Shown in pieces: positions 1 to 7,700 of a DNA stretch of 10,822 nucleotides (positions are counted from its first letter, which is position 1; each line of letters opens with the position of its first letter). Source of the DNA: an uncultured Bacilli bacterium (GTDB lineage: Bacteria > Bacillota_I > Bacilli_A > RF39 > UBA660); NCBI GenBank assembly GCA_934096015.1, contig CAKOLD010000031.1:1-10822 (forward strand). The letters are read 5' to 3'. A model generated the notes under the pieces. That model was not told the origin of the DNA and made no database searches. It saw only the letters and a list, made by a program, of their open reading frames with translations. The position numbers were made by a program, and so were the translations under genes.

Positions 1-98
1 CCATTTATTTTTGTTTTATAATAGGCATATGTAGTACCTAGTATTAACATAGTTACTAAAAGTACTAATGCAAATGACATATAATAACGTTTCTTCAT
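1..98 (-). CDS. N-terminus of a secreted or membrane-anchored protein (partial)
   Basis: The reading frame starts with ATG at 98 and runs off the left edge, giving 32 complete codons. An in-frame TAG at 114-116 and no other start codon in between fix this start. The peptide begins MKKRYYMSFALV and continues with a hydrophobic stretch ending LILGTTYAYYK. This is the layout of a signal peptide or membrane anchor: basic tip, about 17 hydrophobic residues, small residues, then TYAYY. The TYAYY ending resembles secreted proteins of Firmicutes that carry SipW-type signal peptides, but that comparison is from memory. The ribosome binding site is weak (AGAAAG, 11 nt upstream). The gene has its own promoter with a poly-G spacer at 136-167 and is separated from the ABC operon by a hairpin. 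Its mature function cannot be told because only the leader is visible. Confidence 0.8.
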   Translation of the reverse strand, partial: MKKRYYMSFALVLLVTMLILGTTYAYYKTKIN

Positions 99-135
99 AA
101 CTTCAACTACTTTCTAGAAACCTATACTACTTACT

Positions 136-167
136 ATTATACATTTAGCCCCCCCCCCCCTTGTCAA
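136..167 (-). promoter_or_regulatory. Promoter with poly-G spacer, probably phase-variable
   Basis: On the minus strand there is a perfect -35 box TTGACA (162-167) and a perfect -10 box TATAAT (136-141). They are separated by 20 bp (142-161), of which 12 are an unbroken run of G. The usual optimum is 17 bp, so as assembled the promoter should be weak or off; 8, 9 or 10 G would give 16, 17 or 18 bp. Transcription would start near 129, leaving a leader of about 30 nt before the ATG at 98. Both boxes being exact consensus around a homopolymer, in otherwise very AT-rich DNA, argues against chance. Spacer poly-G or poly-C tracts control porA and opc in Neisseria meningitidis by the same logic. The switching itself is inferred. 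Confidence 0.8.
149..160. repeat. Homopolymer tract of 12 C (12 G on the minus strand)
   Basis: There are twelve consecutive C on the plus strand, between TTTAG and TTGTCAAGGG. No other G or C run in the window approaches this length, and it stands out sharply in such AT-rich DNA. It lies wholly between the -35 and -10 boxes of the promoter driving the left-edge gene. Tracts this long are prone to slipped-strand mispairing, and their assembled length may also be imprecise. Confidence 0.95.
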
Positions 168-211
168 GGGTTAAAAATAGATTAAAAAAACTAACTATTA
201 AATTGACCATA

Positions 212-240
212 TAAAAAAAGGAAATTATTCATTTCCTTTT
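212..240 (-). terminator. Intrinsic terminator of the ABC operon, overlapping the permease stop codon
   Basis: A perfect 10-bp inverted repeat AAAAGGAAAT / ATTTCCTTTT (216-225 and 231-240) has a 5-nt loop. On the minus strand it is followed by a run of T (219 down to 213). The stem has only two G-C pairs, so it is weak. The 5' arm lies inside the last permease codons and the TAA stop (225-227) falls at the arm/loop border. It separates the ABC operon from the poly-G promoter. Confidence 0.6.
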
Positions 241-2585
241 AAACTAGAAACCATATCTATCTTGGTAATTTTTTTTGATAAATATAATGAAACCAAATAA
301 GATACTATGAAAGTCCCTATTAATGCTATTAAATATGAACTCATGTTTATTGAAGCTCCAAAATCATAAGCATCAGATATTGCTTTTTTAAATAACCAAT
401 CAGTCAAGAAATATCCTAAAGGTAATCCTAATATTATTGAAATAACTGTAATAATATTATTTTGTTGAATAAATATTTTCTTTACTTTAGAATCACTAAA
501 ACCTAAAACTTTTAAGGTAGCAAATTGATATTGCTTTTCAGTATATGAAAGTATACCCATATTATAAATAATAACTGAACCAAGTAAAATAGCAATACCA
601 ATTATCAAAACAATCATATTTTTCATAGTAGATAACATATTATTCATTCCATTTTCTAATGAATTTAAATCTTGAATGATTTCTATATTTTCTATTTCTT
701 TTACTTTTTCTAAATTTGAATTAGTATACAATGAATCAGGAGTATATTTATTACCTAAAGATTCATAATATTCTCGAGTTATAGTCATATTTTGATTTTG
801 AGGGTCTTTATTAAATCCTACTATTTTAGATTTATAATATTCGTTACTACCAACTAGATGCCATTCAATTATATCCCCAATTTTATAATTATTTACTTCA
901 GCAAGTTTATAAGTAACATAAACCCCATCATTCTTATCAAGCTTAATAAAATTATCTTTATTATCTTTGAATCTAACACAATTATTACTATCATTTATAA
1001 AGACATTATTAGATTCTTTATTACCATCTTTATCTTTTATTTCAATTAAATATGTTTGAGAAGTACTATCTCCATAATTATCCAATAAAGTTTTTAATTG
1101 ATTATCACTTATACCTTCTTTAATAGATAATTTATATTTAAAATTATATAAATCATGAAATTGCAAATCAATAAAATGATTTATAGTATTTAACATACCA
1201 AAAGCACAAACTATTAGCATAGTACATCCAGAAATTCCTACAATTGCTGTTATAGTACGTATTTTATTTCTAAAAATGTCCCTAATATTCCATTTAATAG
1301 AAAATGATAATTTTTTAAATATCCCTTTAGTAGTAATATTTAAACTACCTTTTTTTACTTTAGGAATTTCGTTTCTTAAAGTATCTGCAGGCATTTTATT
1401 TAATTCACTCTTACATGATAAATATGTAATTAAGCACACTCCTAAAATAACTAAGATAGCACAAATAAAACTAGTAATTTTTAAAACAGGAGCTCCATTA
1501 GGTAATTCAAAGAAAGACATTTCCATATTAATAAATATATTACCTATTCCAAAATATCCAACAACCAAACCTACGATAGAAGCAAGAAGAGAAACAAAGA
1601 ATCCATAACTTATATAATGAAAAATAACTTTTTTATCAGAAAAACCTAAAGCTTTTAATGTACCTATTTCTATTTTTTGTTTCTTAACAACTCTTCTCAT
1701 AGTAGTAATAACTGAAAGCATTGCTATAAAAATAAATAATCCTGAAAAAACCCCTATATAAGTTTTTCCTTCATTAATTTCCCCTTCATAAGTTGAATAA
1801 GATAAACTATCTTCAATTTTAATAATTCCTAAAGCATTTTCAATTTCATCTTCGATATTATCTTTAACTTTAGAAACATTACTTTTTTTATCAACATCCA
1901 CCATTATATTATTAAAAGGAACATAATCTTGATAATTAAATTGCATCTTCTTTAGATCATTTTCACTTAAGTTATTTTCTTTCATAAAACTATATTTAAT
2001 ATATCCCTCTAATTCTTTACTAGAAAGATAAGCAAAACCAAAATCTTTATGATCTGAAAATAATTCTGATTCATCTTTTATATCATAAATATGGTCAGGA
2101 ATATTAACCGTACCAATAACTTCTTCTTTAAAAGTATATCCATCATATTTTATAGTAATTGTATCCCCAACTTTTATATTATTTCTTGTAGCATAAAAGT
2201 TATCTAACCAAATACCACTAGTTTCATAATTAAATTTTTTACCAGAAACAACATAAAATTTAGAAATATTATTTGTTTCAATAAAGGAAAGTGCTAATGT
2301 TTTATCATCTTCAGTTGTAGCATTCAAAGTAAGTTTTCTTTCTGCATCATTAACAAATTTCATTTCTTTTATTGTATTTAAATTATCTTTAGTAAAATTA
2401 ATACCCATTACATTTAAATCTTGTAAATTATTTTCTTTATAAAATTTAACAGCAGTATCAGTCATACCATTTATAAAAGATTCAATACCACAAAAAGCCA
2501 TTATACCAATAAAAACCATTAGAAAAATTGTAATAAACTGGCTTAAATTAAGTTTGATATCTCTTAACATCTTTTTCTTTAACAT
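225..2585 (-). CDS. ABC transporter permease with two FtsX domains
   Basis: This 786-residue membrane protein is the permease of a MacB/FtsX-type ABC exporter. Reading by hydrophobicity, TM1 lies near residues 16-35, then an extracytoplasmic domain (about 36-274), TM2-TM4 (about 275-298, 323-348, 370-392), TM5 (445-467), a second outer domain (about 468-656), and TM6-TM8 (657-680, 708-728, 750-770). The two halves each carry an FtsX-like core after an outer domain, and share the motif TLKALGFSDKKV (309-320) / TLKVLGFSDSKV (690-701), indicating internal duplication. Such chains act with a dimer of a LolD/MacB-type ATPase as mechanotransmitters or exporters of peptides, lipids or drugs. It begins one nucleotide after the ATPase stop codon, so the two are probably translationally coupled. 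Alternatives include a bacitracin- or lantibiotic-type resistance pump. The substrate is unknown. Confidence 0.9.
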   Translation of the reverse strand: MLKKKMLRDIKLNLSQFITIFLMVFIGIMAFCGIESFINGMTDTAVKFYKENNLQDLNVMGINFTKDNLNTIKEMKFVNDAERKLTLNATTEDDKTLALSFIETNNISKFYVVSGKKFNYETSGIWLDNFYATRNNIKVGDTITIKYDGYTFKEEVIGTVNIPDHIYDIKDESELFSDHKDFGFAYLSSKELEGYIKYSFMKENNLSENDLKKMQFNYQDYVPFNNIMVDVDKKSNVSKVKDNIEDEIENALGIIKIEDSLSYSTYEGEINEGKTYIGVFSGLFIFIAMLSVITTMRRVVKKQKIEIGTLKALGFSDKKVIFHYISYGFFVSLLASIVGLVVGYFGIGNIFINMEMSFFELPNGAPVLKITSFICAILVILGVCLITYLSCKSELNKMPADTLRNEIPKVKKGSLNITTKGIFKKLSFSIKWNIRDIFRNKIRTITAIVGISGCTMLIVCAFGMLNTINHFIDLQFHDLYNFKYKLSIKEGISDNQLKTLLDNYGDSTSQTYLIEIKDKDGNKESNNVFINDSNNCVRFKDNKDNFIKLDKNDGVYVTYKLAEVNNYKIGDIIEWHLVGSNEYYKSKIVGFNKDPQNQNMTITREYYESLGNKYTPDSLYTNSNLEKVKEIENIEIIQDLNSLENGMNNMLSTMKNMIVLIIGIAILLGSVIIYNMGILSYTEKQYQFATLKVLGFSDSKVKKIFIQQNNIITVISIILGLPLGYFLTDWLFKKAISDAYDFGASINMSSYLIALIGTFIVSYLVSLYLSKKITKIDMVSSLKGNE

Positions 2586-2586
2586 A

Positions 2587-3297
2587 TTACCATACTACCT
2601 CATCTATTTTTTTAGGTTTTTTATTAATTTCATTACTTTCAATTTTACCATTTTTTAATCTTATAACTCTATCTGCAACTTCTGCAATTAGAGAATTATG
2701 AGTAACTATAACAACTGTGTTCTCTCCATTATTTTTATCACATTGATCTTTTAATAATTTTAATACTTCTACTCCTGTTTTAGAATCTAAAGCTCCAGTA
2801 GGTTCATCACATAAAAGTAATAAAGGATCTTTAGCAATTGCACGAGCTATACTAACCCTTTGTTGTTCACCACCAGATAATTGATTAGGAAACTTATTCA
2901 AATGATTTGATAAACCAACACTTGCAAGTACTTTTCTAGCACTCTTAGGTTTTTTAACAATATCCTTAACAATTTCTACATTTTCTAATACAGTTAATGT
3001 TGGTAAAATATTATAAAATTGAAAAATAAATCCAACTTTTTCTGCTCTATATTTTGTTAACATTTTACTATTTAAATTAGATATTTCAGTATCTCCAACA
3101 ATAATTTTTCCACTAGTTAAAGTATCCATACCTCCAAGTAAATTTAACAAAGTAGATTTCCCAGCACCACTTGGACCCAAAATAACTACAAATTCTCCTT
3201 TTTTAATTGAAAAATTTACATCATCCAATGCATTAAAATTTTTCTCTCCAACAACATATGTTTTCTTTACATTTTCAAATTTAATTAACTCTTCCAT
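2587..3297 (-). CDS. ABC transporter ATP-binding protein (MacB/LolD/SalX type)
   Basis: This 236-residue cytoplasmic ATPase powers the permease encoded immediately downstream. All hallmarks are present: Walker A GPSGAGKST (41-49), the Q-loop glutamine at about 93 (FIFQFYN), signature LSGGEQQR (140-147), Walker B LLLLCDEP with D164 and the catalytic E165, D-loop ALD, and the H-loop histidine at 200 (IVTHN). The length and the LLNLLGGMDTLTSG segment match the family that pairs with FtsX-like permeases. I chose ATG at 3297 because GGAGGA lies just upstream. A GTG at 3327 in the same frame would add ten residues, but it sits only a few bases after the predicted transcription start. The gene is first in the two-gene operon and is transcribed away from the tetR-type gene, which probably represses it. 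Confidence 0.95.
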   Translation of the reverse strand: MEELIKFENVKKTYVVGEKNFNALDDVNFSIKKGEFVVILGPSGAGKSTLLNLLGGMDTLTSGKIIVGDTEISNLNSKMLTKYRAEKVGFIFQFYNILPTLTVLENVEIVKDIVKKPKSARKVLASVGLSNHLNKFPNQLSGGEQQRVSIARAIAKDPLLLLCDEPTGALDSKTGVEVLKLLKDQCDKNNGENTVVIVTHNSLIAEVADRVIRLKNGKIESNEINKKPKKIDEVVW

Positions 3298-3300
3298 AAA

Positions 3301-3306
3301 TCCTCC
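3301..3306 (-). promoter_or_regulatory. Ribosome binding site that sets the ATPase start
   Basis: GGAGGA on the minus strand lies three bases before ATG 3297. It decides in favour of this start over the upstream in-frame GTG at 3327, which has no Shine-Dalgarno sequence and almost no leader. Confidence 0.75.
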
Positions 3307-3337
3307 AAAATATGAATTACATTTCACATTTATACTA

Positions 3338-3365
3338 ATTATACAATATTTTTTTAGTTAGTCAA
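3338..3365 (-). promoter_or_regulatory. Promoter of the ABC exporter operon
   Basis: On the minus strand there is a -35 box TTGACT (3360-3365) and a -10 box TATAAT (3338-3343) with a 16-bp spacer. Transcription would start near 3331, giving a leader of about 34 nt that contains the GGAGGA site. Its -35 box faces that of the divergent tetR promoter. Confidence 0.7.
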
Positions 3366-3382
3366 TATTATTTTTTATTACA

Positions 3383-3410
3383 TTGAAATTTTATTATAAT
3401 GTTATATAAT
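3383..3410 (+). promoter_or_regulatory. Promoter of the TetR-family gene
   Basis: On the plus strand there is TTGAAA (3383-3388) and TATAAT (3405-3410) with a 16-bp spacer. A second TATAAT at 3395-3400 is an alternative -10 box. Transcription would start near 3417, just before the ribosome binding site GGAGGA at 3421-3426. No convincing palindromic operator was seen apart from the -35 boxes themselves. Confidence 0.6.
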
Positions 3411-3432
3411 ATTTTTATTAGGAGGACAAAAA

Positions 3433-4032
3433 ATGTCAGAAATTAGAATACCTACTCAAAAAAGATCTATTGAAAAAAAAGATAAAATAATAGAAAAAGG
3501 TTTTGAATTAATTTGTAATAACGGATTTTATCATGTAACAACCAAAGATATTGCCAAATACGCTAATGTATCAACAGGTATAATATATCAATACTTTAAT
3601 GATAAAAAAGAAATATTTATAGAAGGAATCAAAAATTATTCAAATAATATAATGTATCCTATGTTAAATATATTTGAAAAAACTAAAATAACTAAAAATA
3701 ATTTAGAAACTATTCTTAACAATATAATTGATAAATATATTAAATCTCACACTATTAGTAAAAAAGCCCACGAAGAATTATTAGCAATGTCTCATTTAGA
3801 TGATGATATTGCCAATATCTTTAAAGAAAATGAATTTGAGATGACCAAAAAAATAGTCACATATTTAGAAAATAATAATATTAAAGTTAACAATGCTTTT
3901 GAAAAAATTCATATTATTTATAATATTATTGATTCTTACTGTCATGAAGTTGTATATCATAAACATAAAGAATTAAATTATGAATTAATGAAAAAAGAAA
4001 TTATTAAAGTCACCCTAAACTTATTAAAATAA
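3433..4032 (+). CDS. TetR/AcrR-family transcriptional regulator
   Basis: This 199-residue DNA-binding regulator has the characteristic TetR N-terminus: a first helix KDKIIEKGFELICNNGF (16-32), then the helix-turn-helix TTKDIAKYANVSTGIIYQYF (36-55) followed by NDKKEIF. The remaining part is helical and would bind the inducer and form the dimer. Such C-terminal domains vary too much to predict a ligand. ATG 3433 is preceded by GGAGGA seven bases away. The gene is divergent from the ABC exporter operon and the promoters are back to back, the usual arrangement for a local repressor of an efflux pump that also represses itself. Repression of the exporter is inferred. A hairpin terminator overlaps its stop codon. 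Confidence 0.93.
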   Translation: MSEIRIPTQKRSIEKKDKIIEKGFELICNNGFYHVTTKDIAKYANVSTGIIYQYFNDKKEIFIEGIKNYSNNIMYPMLNIFEKTKITKNNLETILNNIIDKYIKSHTISKKAHEELLAMSHLDDDIANIFKENEFEMTKKIVTYLENNNIKVNNAFEKIHIIYNIIDSYCHEVVYHKHKELNYELMKKEIIKVTLNLLK

Positions 4033-4058
4033 AAGATAATGGATTCATTATCTTTTTT
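4031..4058 (+). terminator. Intrinsic terminator of the tetR-type gene
   Basis: A perfect 11-bp stem AAAAGATAATG / CATTATCTTTT (4031-4041 and 4046-4056) has a GATT loop and is followed by further T. It begins inside the TAA stop codon (4030-4032). Confidence 0.75.
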
Positions 4059-4070
4059 AATACTATATTA

Positions 4071-4093
4071 AAAAAACTGAGCAAACTCAGTTT
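4071..4093 (-). terminator. Intrinsic terminator of the polC / peptidase C26 cluster
   Basis: On the minus strand an 8-bp stem AAACTGAG / CTCAGTTT (4086-4093 and 4074-4081) has a 4-nt loop and runs into six T (4076-4071). It lies seven bases after the hydrolase stop codon and sits tail to tail with the tetR terminator. Confidence 0.8.
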
Positions 4094-4099
4094 CTATTT

Positions 4100-4726
4100 T
4101 TAACTAACAAGCCATTTAAATAATTCATCACAGCTATGTAATAACTCTGGATGAAATTGAACTCCAATAATATCTTCATATTCAATAGCTTCAATTATAT
4201 CATTATCTTTGGCAACAACTTTAAATGGTTTACAAACATACTTTAAAGCATAATGATGAATACTATTTACAGCCATTTTATCTGTTTTTAAAATTTGATA
4301 TAATTTGCTATCTTTAGAAATCACAATATCATGAACTAATACTTCTTTATTAAGAACTGTTATTCCTTCATCAACATAATGATTTTTTATTTCTTCTAAT
4401 GTTTTTTCTTTATTATCCTTATTAGCATACATTCCAATAACTTGCATTCCCATACAAATTCCCAAAAGTTTTTTCTTATGTTTTAAAACATAATCAACAA
4501 CATCTAAATGATAATCTTTAACCAAACATCCTCCAGGAATTAAAAATGCATCACATAAATCCATTGCTTCCTCATTTAAAACTAAATTAACTGGAGGAAT
4601 TATTATTGGTATTCCTCCACTTTCTTTAATCTTACTTACAAAAGTATCCAAAGTATAATATCTATTGAGAAATGGATCTTCAGTAAATTTAACAGTATTT
4701 GATATAATACCTATTATTTTTTTCAT
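4100..4726 (-). CDS. Peptidase C26 / class I glutamine amidotransferase-like hydrolase
   Basis: This 208-residue cytoplasmic enzyme is of the gamma-glutamyl-gamma-aminobutyrate hydrolase (PuuD-like) family, which cleaves gamma-glutamyl amide bonds with a Cys-His-Glu triad. The nucleophile is Cys91 in the elbow LLGICMGMQ (88-95 region), with His192 and Glu194 in VQFHPEL. Also typical are the N-terminal IIGIISN, the LIPGG loop (62-66) and VNSIHHYAL (153-161). It is shorter than E. coli PuuD (about 250 residues), mainly between LIPGG and the nucleophile. It follows polC by nine bases and its AAAGGAG site overlaps the polC stop codon, so the two are co-transcribed. There is no putrescine-pathway gene nearby, so the true substrate is open; folate-polyglutamate or cell-wall gamma-glutamyl bonds are alternatives. 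Confidence 0.88.
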   Translation of the reverse strand: MKKIIGIISNTVKFTEDPFLNRYYTLDTFVSKIKESGGIPIIIPPVNLVLNEEAMDLCDAFLIPGGCLVKDYHLDVVDYVLKHKKKLLGICMGMQVIGMYANKDNKEKTLEEIKNHYVDEGITVLNKEVLVHDIVISKDSKLYQILKTDKMAVNSIHHYALKYVCKPFKVVAKDNDIIEAIEYEDIIGVQFHPELLHSCDELFKWLVS

Positions 4727-4735
4727 AAATCTCCT

Positions 4736-7700
4736 TTAAAATAAACTAAGTTGACTAGATTCAGGTAACCCTTCAAGTACTCCCAAAAGTCTTAACTTTT
4801 CTATAGCAGTTTGATTAACCTTTCCTCTATTTTGAACGTCTTCAATACTAATATATGCACCCTTTTCACGTTCTTTTACTATATTAGTAGCAACTTGTTC
4901 ACCAAGTCCATCAAGTGCTCTAAAAGGAAGTATTAAAGAATTATTATCATCATCAATAACAAATTTCATACTATCGCTCTTATTTAAATTAATATTCTTA
5001 AATTTTAAACCTCGACAAACCATTTCTAGAGCTACATATAAAACATCTAAAACATTACTTTCTTTGTTGGTTGCTTCAAATCCTTTAGCTTCTAACTCCT
5101 CTATTTTAGCTCTTATAGCAGTCTCCCCTTTTATCATAGACTCTACATCAAAATCAGCACAGCGAATAGAAAAATAAGCAGCATAATAATAAATTGGATA
5201 ATGAACTTTAAAATAAGCAATTCTAAAAGCACTAATTACATATGCAGCAGCATGTGCTTTTGGAAACATGTATTTAATTTTTTGACAACTCTTTATAAAC
5301 CATTCTTCAATACCTGCATCTTGCATATCTTTTTCAAATAAAGCCCATCCTTCTGGATCTTTACTAGCTTTTCCTTTACGAACAAACTCCATTATTTTAA
5401 ATGCTTTTTTTGGCTCTAAGCCATGATACATCAAATAAACCATGATATCATCACGACACCCAATAACATCTTTAAAATCTACAATTTTATTTCTAATTAA
5501 ATCTTGAGCATTTCCTAACCAAACATCAGTACCATGTGATAAACCTGATATTTTTATCAATTCACTAAAAGTTGTAGGCTTAGTATCCATAAGCATACCG
5601 ATAACAAACTTTGTGCCAAATTCAGGTATACCTAAAGAACCAGTTTCACACATTATTTGTTCACTAGTAACACCTAAAGCTTTAGGCGAAGAAAACAAAC
5701 TCATTGTATCTTTATCATCCAAAGGAACTTCAGTAACATCGATTCCTGATAAATCCTGTAACATTCTTAGCACTGTTGGATCATCGTGTCCTAGTATATC
5801 TAATTTTAAAACATCTTGATCAATTGCATGGTAATCAAAGTGAGTAGTTCTCCAAGCACTTGTAGGATCATCAGCAGGATATTGAAAAGGTGTAAAGTCA
5901 AATACATCCATGTAACCAGGAATAACAACAATACCACCAGGATGCTGTCCAGTAGTCCTTTTAACTCCAGTACATCCAATCGCTAATCTTTCTATTTCAG
6001 CACTTCTTAAAGTAATACCTTTTTCTTCACAATAGCCTCTTACAAAACCATAAGCAGTCTTTTCAGCAACAGTACCAATAGTTCCTGCTCTATAAACATT
6101 ATCAACTCCAAATAATACTTTCGTATATTCATGAGCGCTTGCTTGATTATCACCAGAAAAATTCAAATCAATATCGGGAACTTTATCAGCATCAAATCCC
6201 AAGAATGTAGCAAAAGGCATATCCTGACCTTGTTTATCCATCGTTTCCCCACAATTCGGACATTTATAATCTGGTAAATCAAATCCACTACTATATGTTG
6301 CTCCCAATACTTTTCCATCAAGTTCAAATATTGTAGTTTTACATTTCTTACAAACATAATGAGCAGGCAATGGATTTACTTCAGTTATGCCCATCATTGT
6401 TGCAACAAATGAAGAACCTACACTACCACGAGATCCAACCAAATAGCCATCATCATTAGAATGTTTAACTAGTTTTTGAGCTATCAAATAAATAACATCA
6501 AATCCGCCTTTAATAATACCAGTAAGTTCACTTTCAATTCTTTTTTCAATTAATTCAGGCAAATGATCTCCATAAATAGAATGAGCCTTTGTATAAACTA
6601 AATTTTTTACAGTTTCTACAGAATTATCAATCTTTGGAGAAAAAGGTATTCCACCAGTTTCAATAATTACTTCAATTATTTCACAAGTATCAGCTATTTT
6701 CTTTGGATTATTAATAACCATATCCCGTACTAGATCATCATCTAAAAAGGTAAAAGCATCAAGCATTTCTCTAGTAGTTCTAAAATGCATAGATGGGACA
6801 GTTACACCACTTCTATTTAAAGGATGTCTTCCTCCACCAGGAACTTTTTGATTAACAATTATTTCTCTATATATCTTATCTTCACTACTAATATGATGTA
6901 CATCTCCAGTAGCCACTATTAATTTTCCAGCAGATATAGTAGTATTAACAATCTTTTTAATATTTTCCATTAACTCAAGATTATTTCCAAAATCATTCAT
7001 ATCTAATAAATGAGAATAACATTCTAAAGGTTGAACCTCTACATAATCATAAAAATTAATAATATTAGTTAACTCTTCTTCACTTTTACTTCTAGCCTCA
7101 ATAAAAACTTCACTTAAATAGCATCCACTTCCAACTAGCAGACCTTCTCTATGTTTTTCAATTTCACTTCTTAATATTCTAGGAGTTTTATATAAATATT
7201 TTGTATTAGCTAAACTTACTAATTTAAATAAATTTTTTAATCCTACTCTGTTTTGTGCAAGCAAATTAACATGATAACTTCTTCCATACTTATGAATTTC
7301 ATCTTTACTTACTAAATTATTCATTGAATTAATAGTTTCATAATTTTGATTATAAAGTTTATTAATCATTTTGGCTAACACCAAAGCAGTCCCTTCAGCA
7401 TCATAATCAGCTCTATGATGAGCAGTCTCATCCCAAGGAACATCATATCTTTTAACTAAAGCACTTAATCCATGTTTCGCAAAACCAGTATCCAATGCTC
7501 TTGATAATTCTAAAGTATCAATTACAGTATTATTTAATTCACCCATATTATATTTTTGATAGGCCATTTTCATAAATGACATATCAAACTTAGCATTATG
7601 TGCTACCAAAGGATAATTCTTAAACCAAGCAGCAAAACGTTTAACCGCGTTTTCCTCATTATCCTTATCAACTAACATATCATCAGTTATATTTGTAACT

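Noticed and set aside
858..1608. Plus-strand open frames of 63 and 110 codons opposite the permease
   Set aside because: They lie antisense inside a clear permease gene, have no recognisable domain, and are expected by chance given the codon usage.
2587..3327. A GTG start at 3327 for the ATPase (246 aa)
   Set aside because: It lies a few bases after the predicted transcription start and has no ribosome binding site. ATG 3297 has GGAGGA directly upstream and gives the normal family N-terminus.
3362..3386. Inverted repeat TCAAT-15 nt-ATTGA as a TetR operator
   Set aside because: The two arms are simply the TTGA parts of the opposed -35 boxes. The arms are only 5 bp in very AT-rich DNA, so it was not called as an operator.
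5613..6357. Open frames of 68 codons (plus) and 64 codons (minus) inside polC
   Set aside because: They overlap the conserved polymerase core of polC and have no features of their own.
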